A stretch of 64,000 nucleotides of DNA. Origin: Hesseltinella vesiculosa (taxonomy: Eukaryota; Mucoromycota; Mucoromycetes; Mucorales; Cunninghamellaceae). This document shows positions 1 through 10,270 of the stretch, piece after piece. A program made the position numbers and the translations under genes. The DNA lies in the NCBI GenBank assembly GCA_002104935.1, contig MCGT01000022.1:124001-188000 (forward strand), written 5' to 3'. The notes under the pieces are model-generated. The model made no database searches. It was not told the origin of the DNA and saw nothing but the letters and a program-made list of their open reading frames with translations. How positions within the stretch are numbered: the stretch's first letter is position 1; every line of letters begins with the position of its first letter.

Positions 1-410
1 TGCGCATCCTTGCCAAAATCAATGGTCTGCAGTGGTCCATGGATGGTGTCTATCTGTATGTGGCCACCAAGAAACGGGTGCTTGCCTACCAGTTCTTGCA
101 AACCGATCGATTCCGCCCTCGCAAAAATGCCGTCACCAGCCTGTTTGATCTCGCCAGAACCCAGTTAAACCAGCTCGTCCAGGCTCACTCGCTCCGACCC
201 AAACGCCATTGCGATCTGCTCGACCATCACCCGGCCAAACGTCGGTGCCATCGCTCCCCACCCGACCCATCCAATTGCTTAACGCCAATACCCTCGCACC
301 TCATCCACCCTCATGACAATCCTTGGTCCCTGCGCCTTTCCATGCTGCCACTCTCCATTCGACGCCAAATCTGTGCGCAGGTCAACGAGCAGAACCATTG
401 GAACCTTTAG
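1..410 (+). CDS. C-terminal end of a WD40-like protein (5' truncated)
   Basis: The reading frame is open from the left edge (codon phase starts at base 3) to a TAG at 408-410, about 135 residues. The first 30 or so residues, with GLQWSMDGVYLYVATKKRVL, look like the last blade of a beta-propeller (a 'W-S-x-DG-x-Y-L-Y-V' strand pattern as in WD/DUF2415-type proteins). The rest is a basic tail rich in His, Pro and Arg with no recognised domain. An AATAAA at 471-476 would suit its polyadenylation. The protein cannot be named from this fragment; the WD assignment is inference from one strand pattern. Confidence 0.5.
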   Translation, partial: RILAKINGLQWSMDGVYLYVATKKRVLAYQFLQTDRFRPRKNAVTSLFDLARTQLNQLVQAHSLRPKRHCDLLDHHPAKRRCHRSPPDPSNCLTPIPSHLIHPHDNPWSLRLSMLPLSIRRQICAQVNEQNHWNL

Positions 411-470
411 ACCGCTGCATATACTTTCTTTTTTTATTATGATTCCCATTTTTTCATCTAGTGTGTGTTC

Positions 471-476
471 AATAAA
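471..476 (+). promoter_or_regulatory. Likely polyadenylation signal AATAAA
   Basis: An AATAAA hexamer lies about 60 bases after the stop codon of the upstream gene, in T-rich sequence typical of fungal 3' ends. Confidence 0.4.
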
Positions 477-864
477 TTCCTAATTATTCTTTTCTATTCA
501 TCAATCACGGCACTTTGGGACCAGGGAGGTCAAGGAGGCTGTGGCGTCGGCAAGGAAGTAGGATAGGCGCCCTTTTTTTTTCATTTCTTCGCATGAATTG
601 GATATCTTTTTCCTTTCCTTTTGTAGCAAATGTGGAGAACAAGCAGCGACTGTCCTCCGTCAGTGATGGCTCTGTGTTTTCGTATCAAGCCTTGCAAGAT
701 TCTGATGAAAAAAAAATAATATGCATATTACCCTTTTTTTCTCGTACTATTTCCCAGTTGGGCATGTTCCGTCTTGGGCGTTGTCCGAGCATGCCAAAGA
801 TTCTTGATTGTTTGACCTCACCAAATCTAGGCTAGAAAGTTCTGTTGATAAAGGCCGACTTTTT

Positions 865-1024
865 GGTACCCCCCCCCTCTTTGAGTCTGAACTATGGTAC
901 AGCCGATCTTTCCCTTGAGTATGTATTCTGGTACAACCGATCGTTTTGGTACCCCCTTTGAGCATAGATTATGGTACAACCGATCTGGGACCCCCCTTGA
1001 GTATATATTGTGGTACAGCCGATT
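865..1024. repeat. Imperfect tandem repeat, four units of 34-44 bases
   Basis: Four successive units end in a near-identical core, GGTACARCCGATY, at about 896-908, 930-942, 973-985 and 1012-1024. Each is preceded by TTGAGTVTRWA-type sequence, and three of the four by a C-run such as GGTACCCCC. Spacing varies because the C-run changes length and is missing from unit two. The unit is non-coding in all frames with family support. Confidence 0.85.
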
Positions 1025-1403
1025 GCCCGCTTGGGCACAGTAGGAGGAGTGCTTCAAAAGGTAAATTGTTTCTTAACCATGTGGATATGAAAGGGCAAGG
1101 ATGGTAGGTCTGGAATGTGGGCCAATTTTTCAGAAAATAAGGGGGACGGGCAGCGGAAGGATCGCTCCGTTTTTTTTTTTCATGTACCAGGGTAACGTTC
1201 CAAAGTATCGCCCTCTCACATCGTCAGCTTAATTTCAGACGCCTCGATGTATTTGAAAAGTGTCTCTTCTTGCAAAAATGCTGGCACGATGAATTAATTC
1301 CAACAAAAGTAACCTTTTTAATCGACATTGTTTTTTTCGGGTTTTAAAAGCGGGGCAATGAAAATAATAATAATAAAAAAACAGGGAGATGGGGGAGTTT
1401 TTT

Positions 1404-4092
1404 TTAAAGCTTGTCATAATAGTTTTCCATACCAGGAATTTCCTCCTTGAGACCCTTACGCTTGCGCACAGCATGGACGATATCCTGAATCTTGCCAGGC
1501 TCAAGAGGGGAACCTGTCATGGCTTGCCAGTGGTCGAACACGGCCTGTGGGAAGGCTTGGCCCGAGGTGGCAGCACGGAGATCACCGTTGAAGCCAAAGG
1601 ATTCATTGACGGGCAGGTAGGCCTTGACGGTCATCATGGGGGTGCCAGGCTTTTGTTCTTCGGAGAACACCAAACCACGGCGACGATTGAGCACCGAGTA
1701 AATACCGCCGATGGCCGAGTCGGGGCATTGCACTTCAACAAGATACATGGGTTCTTGGAGACCAGGGGAGGCTGTCAGGACAGAGGCATAGGTCACACGA
1801 CGGAAAGTGGGGATGATTTGGCCACCACCACGATGAATGGCATCAGCATGCAACGTGACATCCAGAATGTTGAATCGACAGCCTCGCATGTTTTCTTCGC
1901 AGAGAGGACCTTCCTTGGTTGCCCATTGGAAAGCTGCCACACAGGAATCCTTGATTTCGTTCAAGAACTGCACAGCCTTGGTCACATCCACAACCTTTGC
2001 AGGAAAAAAAAAAATAAGCTTTTTTTTTTTTTTTTTTTTTTTTTTCATACCAAATTGGGGCCAGTGCCATCAGGGCCAAAGCACCAAATCTTTCGAGCTT
2101 CAGTGACATCCCAGCCAAATTCGTCGGCGAGCAAACGGGCCCGGGTCTTGAAATCGTCCTTGGCTCCGACCTTGCCTTCTTCAATGGCCTTGGACAATTC
2201 GTCGTCGAGAGGCAGGGCGCGCATGTAGATACGGTTGTGCTTGTTGGGCGACTTGGACAGGCAGTCAATCGACGATTCAGCAGTGACGGTTTCACGGTAT
2301 TGCACCACAGGGTCACCGGTACGGATGGGCACTTGGGCATGGTCTTCTTCCAGATCCTTGAGACAGATTTCCAAGTGAAGTTCACCAGCACCAGCAACAA
2401 TGTGTTCGCCCGAGTCGGAGGTGTAGGTCAGCACACAAGGATCAGACTTGGCCAGGCGCTTGAGACCCTCGACAAGCTTGGGCAGGTCGTTGGCGTTCTT
2501 GACTTCGACAGCGACTTGCACGACAGGCGACACAGAGAACTTCATGACCTTCATGTTGTGGGCGCTATCGGAGGTGGTGATGGTGCCAGACTTGACCAAG
2601 AATTGATCGACGCCGACAAGACCGATGATGTTGCCGGCAGGGCAATCGTCGATGGCTTCGACACCACGACCCATCATGAGCACCGTGCGCTGAATGGATT
2701 TGATGTGGAGATCTGTCTTGGTGCCTGGGACGAAGTTGGGGCCTTGGATGCGCACCTTCATACCGGCGCGGGCGGTGCCGGAGAACACGCGGCCGAAGGC
2801 GTAGAAACGGCCCTTGTCAGAGGTGGGCACCATCTTGGACACATATAGCATGAGAGGTCCGTTGGGGTCGCAGTCACGAATACCAATGGCACATTCATCA
2901 TCTGGAGGACCTTCGTACAAGTTGGCCACGCGATAGCGCTGGGAGGTGACGGGCGAGGGCAAATGGATACAGATCATTTCCAACAGGGCATCACCACAGG
3001 GCAAGAACTTGCGCATGACGACCTTGAGCAGCTGCTTGCCTTCAAGCTCTCTTTCGTCGCTCTTGAGGTTGATTTCGAGTTTCTCAACCAAGGTGTTGAC
3101 TTGATCCTTCTTGAAGTTCATCACAGCGTCGAAGATGCGGAAGATAGGGTCCAGCACAAACATGTTGAAGGCGCGTTCCAAGGGCTTGCCATCGGCACCT
3201 GTGCTCTTGGTGGACCACTTCTTGGTCTTGGGGTTGAAGTAGTTTTCACCCCACAGCTTTTGCATCATCTTTTCCTTGTCGACGCCAAACTTCTTGGAGT
3301 AGCGAATAGCAAATTGGCGCAGCGTGAAGCCCCAGCCGTGCAAAGCCGATGCGAAGGCCACTGTGCCGTTTTCAGGCTTGACCTGCACATCACCAAGTGC
3401 TTCATCAAAATACGTAGCAATGATCACATTCACAGATTCAATCGTACGAGCGAAAGCCTACGTAAAAAAAAAAAACCAAAAAAAAGAAAAAAGAAAAAAA
3501 GAAAAAAAAAAAATAGGCGTTGACAAACGGGGGTTTTTTTCTTTTTAAATCGCCGCCGCTTTACGTTGTACAATTCTTCCTTGCCCAACTGCAATTCCAA
3601 GAGAGCACGATCGACTTTGTTGATGACAATGACGGGTTTGATACGTTCACCAAGGGCTTGGCGCAAAACCGTTTCGGTTTGGACACACACGCCGTCGATA
3701 CAGTCGACAACCACCAAGGCACCATCGGTGACACGGAGAGCAGCCGTGACTTCAGAAGAGAAATCCACGTGCCCCGGGGAATCGATCAGATTGATCAAAA
3801 AGTCAGAGCCTTGGGTCTTTTGGTTCTTGATTTCTTGAATATCTTCAGGGTGAGGCAGTTGGAAATAAAGGGAGATGGCTGTTGACTTGATGGTGATACC
3901 ACGTTCTTGTTCATCGGCGCGGGTGTCCATGAAGCGAGTTTCACCCGCTCGCCCCGACGAGATAATCCCAGCCTTGGCCACAAGCGAGTCGGACAGTGTC
4001 GACTTGCCGTGATCGACATGTGCAATCACAGACATATTGCGCACATTCGTCACCTTATCCATCAACCCACGGATTTCCTCAATCGTAAAATT
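1404..4092 (-). CDS. EFT1: Translation elongation factor 2 (eEF2)
   Basis: GTPase that moves tRNA and mRNA through the ribosome after peptide transfer; cytosolic. Exons on the minus strand are 4092-3565, 3457-2051 and 1994-1404, all joining in phase. The N-terminal G domain shows AHVDHGKST (P-loop), the RGITIKST switch region, DSPGH and NKVD. The C-terminal half has the domain IV loop region and ends in YDKL. Reading starts at [14 protein letters not shown] directly after an AG acceptor at 4094-4093, so the start (probably M-V) sits on a tiny upstream exon I could not place with certainty. About 842 residues match the family length. The last intron (2050-1995, 56 bases) is almost all A-run followed by T-run. 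Confidence 0.97.
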
Positions 4093-4759
4093 CTAAGTCG
4101 GATTGTAAAATAGCCGTCAGTCACTCTAGCACTCCTTCCCACCCCCTTTTGTTCACGTTTGTCTAGTTTTTTTTTTTCTTTCTTGTGCATATTGTCGCTC
4201 TGATTCTGATGCAATAGGACTTACAACTATAGATTGAGCCGAGCAACATCACCGAGTCGTGTCGAAAAAAAAAAAATTAAAAAAAATTGAGTTCCAAATT
4301 CATGGCATCCATCCATCTATGCCACAGCTATTTTTAGAGCAACCACTGGCCATCCTTGTCCAGCACACCCATCCCCGTTGATCTCCTTCCTTCCATCCCC
4401 TTCATCAACAAACCTACCCATATTGTGTTGTATAAAAAAGTGTGGAAAGAAAAAAAAAGAAAGAAAAAAGAATTAAAAAAAACGAGCCACCCCATCACCT
4501 TATTTTTTCCATGGGGTCAAACCCATGGAATAGGCCCTGTGGATCAAAATCCACACGGCACCTGCCAAGCTGACCATCCCGAGGCATGAATGAAAAAAAG
4601 CGTGTAAAGAGGGTTTGTATTAAGTTGGCGAATACAAGAAAAAATAAATTATTCTACAGCAATAAGGATATCAACAAAGAAAGGGTGTTTTTTCTTATTT
4701 TCATGGGGTGTAAGCGAGAAGGATTATGCACAGAATAAAAAAAGGAAGCGTACCAAGTA
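4093..4759. other. eEF2 / transporter spacer
   Basis: This holds the presumed eEF2 promoter, 5' leader and first intron (minus strand) and the 3' flank of the transporter gene. It is rich in A/T homopolymers and contains the paired palindromes at 4509-4559. No further gene is supported. Confidence 0.5.
4509..4559. repeat. Two adjacent perfect hairpins
   Basis: CCATGGG (4509-4515) pairs with CCCATGG (4522-4528) across a GTCAAA loop. Six bases later TGTGGAT (4538-4544) pairs with ATCCACA (4549-4555) across CAAA; GCC (4534-4536) and GGC (4557-4559) extend the second stem past one mismatch. Both loops contain TCAAA or ATCAAA. Confidence 0.8.
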
Positions 4760-5806
4760 TTAATGAGGTTTGACAGGCGTGGCAAATTTTTTCATGAAGT
4801 CTATGCCATAAAGATACGAGGATACCATGACAATACAAGCGCCCATCACAAACACAATGGTCGGCTGGAAGTTGAACAGGTAAAAGCTGATGATACCCGA
4901 GACAATGATCGACAGGCTGGTGGCAAAGCCTTTTAGAATGTTATCTGCATATTTGACCACGATGGCGACCAGCAATCCACCGAGAGCCTGATTCATCACC
5001 ACAATCCATGTCAAGGTATCGTACCCTTGTAACAGACCTCCTTGGCGGATCGGCTGACTGTCATACATGAGCATGCCCACCAGCGAAAAAAAGGCACCGG
5101 AGATGCCGAGCTGAATGTTGCGCACCCACATGGACGTGTCGGAGGTCTTGAGGATCTTTTCAAAATAGCAGCCGGCAAAGCCGGACGAGATGCAGCTGGT
5201 GATGACAGCAAGCAAGCCGATCAAGGGCGATTGGTGGTCCATCATGGCTTTGGCATCGTCGGTGATGGTTTGCGGTTCAGAGCGGTTGGGAGACGACATG
5301 CTTTGCGACTGCACCAGGGTGACGCCGATCATCAGCAGGACCAGAGCCACCCATTTATCTCGAGACAAGGACCGGCCAAGCAGCACGACCGAGAAAATGG
5401 CGGTGGAGAGGATTTTCATTTGATAGGTGACCTGGAAGGTGGCGGCCTCGAGGTTGCTGAGAGCGACGTACAGAAGGTTGTTCTGCAGAGCGTACAGGCC
5501 CGACGGGATCAGCATCTTGAGCGTTTCTTTTGGTCGGAACAGGATTTCTCGTTTGACAAAGGAGCAGAACCGACCCCAGGAGGCCTGTTCGTAGCGCATG
5601 ACGGCCAGGCAGGCCACGATTTTGAGCACTTCGGCAAGAAACACGGCTGTCGAGGCAATATACATGGGCTGACCAGGCTTTTGCACAATCCGAGAATACC
5701 GCATCATCAATACCAGTGTGCTGTTCTGCACCACAAGGACTATCAATGACAATTGTTTCTTTGTCAATCCAAAATACAGTGACTCGGCTACGTCTATGAG
5801 AAACAA
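4760..5806 (-). CDS. Nucleotide-sugar transporter, SLC35A (UDP-Gal/UDP-GlcNAc) type
   Basis: Multi-pass Golgi/ER antiporter exchanging a UDP-sugar for UMP for glycosylation. The roughly 340-residue frame has about ten hydrophobic segments and the family signatures VQNSTLVLMMRYSR near the N terminus, ALQNNLLYVALSNLEAATFQ, TYQMKILSTA, GFAGCYFEKILK, and KYADNILKGFATS near the C terminus. These place it in the SLC35A2/A3 branch; the exact sugar cannot be told from sequence. The frame opens without an ATG. One possible first exon is ATGGCCATCACAAAG at 5911-5897 followed by GTAACC, but joining it needs a GAG acceptor, so the start is unresolved. The tail ends in a short basic/polar cytosolic segment. 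Confidence 0.9.
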   Translation of the reverse strand: MFLIDVAESLYFGLTKKQLSLIVLVVQNSTLVLMMRYSRIVQKPGQPMYIASTAVFLAEVLKIVACLAVMRYEQASWGRFCSFVKREILFRPKETLKMLIPSGLYALQNNLLYVALSNLEAATFQVTYQMKILSTAIFSVVLLGRSLSRDKWVALVLLMIGVTLVQSQSMSSPNRSEPQTITDDAKAMMDHQSPLIGLLAVITSCISSGFAGCYFEKILKTSDTSMWVRNIQLGISGAFFSLVGMLMYDSQPIRQGGLLQGYDTLTWIVVMNQALGGLLVAIVVKYADNILKGFATSLSIIVSGIISFYLFNFQPTIVFVMGACIVMVSSYLYGIDFMKKFATPVKPH

Positions 5807-6113
5807 CCGTCAGTAATGAAGTCATCCAGATCCACGGTGGATCAGAAAATAAGAAAAAATGGTTGCATGGGTTATAAAGAGAAGGGGGGGGGTTACCTTT
5901 GTGATGGCCATTTAGACTGGTTGGTAGTAGATGTTCTTTCTTGGAAAACGTCCGCCTTGTGTGATAAACGGACATGTACGAATGAGCTCTTAGGTATCTT
6001 TTATTCACAAAAAAAAAAAAAAGAATGAGAAGAAAAAAACCTTGAAACCAAAATTAATAAAAAAAAACGGCGGTGAAAAAATAAAAGCGCTGGCCAGCCA
6101 TTTTCTTTTTCTT

Positions 6114-7666
6114 CTATTGAAGCGACGCAGATAATGGCCTGCCAATTGGAAATGGAGGGGCGGTCAATCCTTGCTGCTGGATGGGTTCATGGTATCTCTG
6201 GCTATAGATGGGATTGCTATAGGAACTGGTGGTCGTGTTCGACGTGTCGTCATTGGTATAAAAAGGCAATGGATCCAACTGGCTTCCGGCCGGCTCCACA
6301 GACTGACTTTGATAAAGTAACATTTGCAATGCAGTGTCTCGCATGACTTGGCGTGGGATCATTCTTGGATAACGAAAGGCCTTGAGTTCATCAGGTGGCA
6401 AGGGCATCTGGTCTTGATCATCCTTCCCTTGCCCAAGCGACCAGCCAAGGCTGTGACGACGGGTAGCGCCTTGGACGTCCTTGGCTGGCTGGGGTTGGAC
6501 GATCAGCGACAAGCGACGTGTGCGAAGCAAGGAGCGGGTGTGCTGCAGAAACGAAATAGCCGAGTCTTTGGTTGGTCGCCTGGTACTTTTTTGGTCGGTG
6601 ACAGCTGGGTGGTTTGGGGTAGTGGGTGACGATGGCTCGTCCGAGGAAACCGGCGACATTGGCAAGGGCGGCAGCTGGGTCAGCATATGTGGTGATGGAG
6701 GGTCGGGCAAGGCTTGCGATACAAACAAGGTGGGTGACCATGGTGGATGAGCAGACGATGTGCTGGGCCGAGGCGAGCCCAGATCATTGAGCTGCTGCTG
6801 GACTAACCTGAGTTTTTCCTGCTTGTAATCTTCGTAAGACGAACCGACGCACCAAGACACATGCCGGGCTGCTCGCTGCTGTTGGCTGAGATGACTAGCT
6901 GAATGTTGGCGGCGCGTGGGTGGGACTGGCTCAGCATGGTTGTCCAGCGCATGCGGTTGGGTGGCGAGAGGCATGGCAAGGGGAGGTGTGGGGGGAGATG
7001 TGCGGGGGGCGGAGGCGGGTGGAAGACAGGCTGGCGGCCGGCGGCATGATTTTTTTTCTTTCGTAGAACCCATTGGGCGAAGCTTTTGAACCAGCGTGGC
7101 TTGCCATGGTGATTGGTCTGCTTTTTTTTGGCAGGCACTTTGTCAGGAATCAACTCGTGTTCTTGATCGGTGGTATCCAACGGCATCATGGCCGCGACCT
7201 CGAGTTTGATTTGCCGCTGCAGTTCCAATTCTTGTTCCAGAATCTGTTGCTGATGATGGATATAAAGTTCGACGTACTTTTTTTTGGCTTCACGACTAGA
7301 TGGAAACTGGTTAAGTAAAATAGAAAGGATCACATGAATAAAAAAGCTGGCTTTTTTTTGGTGCTGTGTGTGAAAAAAGATGGAACACAATGTGGATGTG
7401 ATGTGGGAAGCTGCATGAATTTTTTTTTTTTTTTTTACCGTTGACTTGTGATATTCCAAATTGGTTTCGGTGAGAGGACTCAAGAAGGATTCGTGAAGGA
7501 TTTGTAATTGAGGAGGAATGGAGGAATCCGTTAAGCTGGGTGGCTCGTAGTCAGAAAAGGATGGAGAAGTGGTTTTTGTGGTGGGAGGTTCGACTTGCTT
7601 TAAAGAACTGGAAGAACAGGATATCACCGGTAATGAGTACCGGTGATGTAATACTGGAGGTGCCAT
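6114..7666 (-). CDS. Unrecognised basic, Pro/Ser-rich protein with an apparent frameshift
   Basis: Exon 1 (7666-7439, starting MAPPVLHHRYSLP) joins in phase to exon 2 (7306-6114) through a 132-base intron with good GT/AG ends. Exon 2 begins with a charged helical stretch (REAKKKYVELYIHHQQQ, then LEQELELQRQIKLEV), possibly a short coiled coil. After the KPRWFKSFAQWV stretch the protein-like frame changes by one base: coding quality passes from the first frame to the one starting GSTKEKKS, which continues with CVGSSYEDYKQEK and Pro/Ser-rich sequence to the stop at 6114. The switch lies at or near the run of eight T (A in the gene) at 7050-7057. A missing base in the assembly is the simplest explanation. 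The combined exons are one base short of a whole number of codons. No domain recognised. Confidence 0.6.
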
Positions 7667-7916
7667 GCCGAGACTACAAGAGCCGAAAAGACAGTAAAAA
7701 GAAAAAAAGAAGAAGAAAAGAGCATCAACTAAAAAACTTCTTTTTTCAATGTTTAAGCGTGTGTGTGTCACTGTCGGGGTTGATTCGTTTTTTTTCGAAC
7801 CACATGACGCCCATGCTCCTTACTAAATGTTGGCTGGTTGCAACACCAATGAATTTTTTTTGATGTGGAGAGTTAGTTTATTAAAAAATACATCACTTTT
7901 TTTTAAAGAGGTACGA

Positions 7917-9108
7917 TCAGTAGATAACTTCCATATCGGCGGCTCCACTTTGTCGCGCTTCTTCTTTGAGTAATTTCTTCCTCTTGAGCTTTTCCACGCG
8001 GGCGGTCTCGGCCTGATGATCAGCAAATCTCGTCAACAAATAGCCGACGGTGCCAATGGTAAAACCGGCCACGGCAATGCCAGCTACAAACAAAAATATC
8101 AGACAAGCCCGCTTTTTATTTCCAACGAGCCTTACCCATGCCCTTCCAAATGGTTTCCCAGCGGACGGCTTCGAGTTCGGTGCGCACTTCACCGAGCTGG
8201 ATGGTGAATTTGTTGTTGATTTCCTGGATCTTCATGTCAATGGCTTTCTGTTCTTCCTGAGTCTCGTTTTTTCGGTTGTTCATATCGAGGGTGACATCAT
8301 TTTTCATCACTGCCACGTCTTCTCGGAGTCGCTGACCAAGCGCGTCGACTTCACGCGTAATGATGGAAGCCTCTGTCTGAAGCATCTGGGTGTCGTTTCG
8401 TCGCATGATTTGGATTTCCGTGCGCAGCTCAGAAAGCTCGGCCTTGAACAAGTAGGATTCCTAACGGCACAGGAAAAGTGAGGACCGGTCTGGACGGTGG
8501 AAGGTTGCTTACATTCTCCAAATCAGATCGTAGTAGTAATTCATTGCGCAGCTGAGCCGTGCTAGGAGGAGGCAAAAAAAGGCGTAAGGGCGGGAGACAG
8601 GAGAGAGAATTTACCTTTCTCTAAGCTTGAATTTGATGCCTTTCATGACAACTTCGGCCTGTTGGCGACTGAATCCTTGATTTTCTAGAGCTCGCAACAG
8701 TCTGTAGGTATCAAAATGGTGTTTTCGGATCATGAAGGCATAGGTATCGGATTCGGGTAAGGTGGGTTCAGAATACACCGCGGGTGGAGGGGCTAAGATG
8801 AAGGATTGCGAATCAGCAGGAGTGGCATTGGACTCCAAGTCTGAATGGGAGGTGGCCAGGGGTTTATGGGATGGCTGGGGAGGTGGTGGTGGCGGGGATT
8901 GGACTGGAGCGATGGTCACAGGGATATCTAGAGGTTGTGAAGGATGGAGGGTTTGTTTTTTATCTTGGGCAATGGGGCGATTGGGGAAGGGGCTAGGGAA
9001 CGGTTTGTCGTTAAAGCATCGGCGCTGTGATGTCAGATGGTGTTGATAATAACGAGTCCTAGATTGATTTAAAAGAGAGCGGTAGGCAGGGGACCGAGGC
9101 AGCAACAT
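7917..9108 (-). CDS. Mitochondrial DUF1640 coiled-coil protein (MCUR1/CCDC90/FMP32 family)
   Basis: Family members are inner-membrane mitochondrial proteins linked to calcium-uniporter or cytochrome-oxidase assembly. Four exons join in phase: 9108-8615, 8561-8513, 8460-8136, 8083-7917. The N terminus is basic and lacks acid residues (MLLPRSPAYRSLLNQSRTRY), a good import presequence, then a Pro-rich linker. The DUF1640 core begins at FDTYRLLRALENQGFSRQQA and continues as a long coiled coil (FKAELSELRTEIQIM, ITREVDALGQRLREDV, EVRTELEAVRWETIW). A single membrane segment (AGIAVAGFTIGTVGYLL) near the C terminus is followed by a basic tail. Order and topology fit the family well. The precise yeast or animal equivalent is not decidable. 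Confidence 0.92.
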
Positions 9109-10270
9109 CGTAAGATTACTGTAAAAAAAAAAAAGCAGGAAAAGAGGAAAAAAAAAAATAATCTTTGGGAGAAAAGCGACCAGGCTTTTTCAAATCCAGC
9201 GCAGCCCTAAGCATTGTTAGGTTCATCCGACCAAGAGCTGGAGCCTACGCCTCAGCAGCGAACATCACCCGCGTGGATGCGGCCATTTTTAGCTGAGCTA
9301 CCAGAATGGAAGAAGCTATGAACGCAAAAGAGAAATCGCCTGGCCTTCATGCTGACCAAGAACATCAACGACACCATACCTTTGCAAACCGTCTTTGACC
9401 TCCATTTTTGCCACAGCCGTGGAAATTGGAAATCGATCAGAACCCGCGCAGACCAAGTACCTGACCCTGACCGTCGTTTTTTTCTACAGTCGACTCATAC
9501 AGGTCATCCTTTGACACGACCTAGGTTTATTATTGAGCCGTGATTGGATTTTTTTTTAGCAGGCAACCCAATTGGACGAACCGCTCAACTACAGTATAAT
9601 CTAGTGCGCGCAAATCCTAAACCAAGTGCACGCGAAACCTGCTCTTGTGCGTGCCAGTCACACAGAGAACTGGAGAGAGGGGAATGCCAAGCTGAGGAGG
9701 GTGACAATGAAACAAGCACGGCATCGATAGAAGATATTACCAGCCTTGAAACCGTTTGTAAATGGTATCATGGGCTTTTTGGATTATTTTTTATTACCGA
9801 GGTTAGTATTTGCAGATGACCAGCAGTCGTGCATGCGCTGCGGAACTGGAATTTGGAGCACCCGTTTCTTTCATTTTAAAAAAAAAAAAAAATAGATGTC
9901 ACAGCACTTTTGAGCGATCCGAAGGGGCTGACATTTTGTAGAGGTACACAAATGCATGAATGATGTTGGTGCTTAAAAATACAGGTCGATAGGTGAAGGT
10001 TGCCCAGCCAGCTTTCGATCAGTTTCGATTTGACTCCTCCCGATTTCAGTTTAAAAAAAATGGAAAATCGGCCATTTTCGCCAGGGCACCCCCCTAGACG
10101 ATTTGATAAAAAATCACAGTGTAAAATTGCCCTTCATAAATTCACCCCAAGCAATCCGAATGTAGCGAAATGGGGTTTGTTTTTTATTTGCTTCAAGCTT
10201 GCTTACAACCAGAATCACTCCAAATGGTAAAAATTGTGTCATCTCATCCCACTTGAGGAAATCGCACTCT
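9109..10270. other. Intergenic spacer with a dispersed repeat copy
   Basis: No gene is supported in this 1.1-kb spacer. Two moderate ORFs on the plus strand (9349-9543 and 9544-9819) carry no recognisable domain, and neither begins at a convincing start or splice site. The right part holds repeat copy A. Confidence 0.5.
9992..10130. repeat. Dispersed repeat, copy A
   Basis: About 140 bases resemble 16525-16675 in order and sequence. Shared blocks are GGTGAAGGTYGCCCAGCCA, an A-run followed by TGAAAAATCGG-like sequence, GGCCATTTTCGYCAGGG, then AC-rich sequence and a TCACAGTG/TCACTGTG block. No coding frame and no clear terminal inverted repeats are seen. Confidence 0.8.

Larger units (their letters stand above)
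411..1403. other. Intergenic spacer
   Basis: The space between the truncated gene and the 3' end of the eEF2 gene shows no supported gene. It holds T-rich tracts and the four-unit tandem repeat described separately. Short ORFs here are interrupted by homopolymers and lack codon-use or family support. Confidence 0.6.

Noticed and set aside
1389..2228. 279-codon plus-strand ORF opposite eEF2, and other long frames antisense to eEF2
   Set aside because: They run antisense to well-conserved eEF2 exons and pass through the intron homopolymers; no domain.
5042..5749. 235-codon ORF antisense to the nucleotide-sugar transporter
   Set aside because: A shadow of the conserved transporter; composition mirrors membrane codons on the other strand.
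9349..9819. Two consecutive plus-strand ORFs in the spacer
   Set aside because: No domain, no splice logic joining them, and T-runs at the junction.
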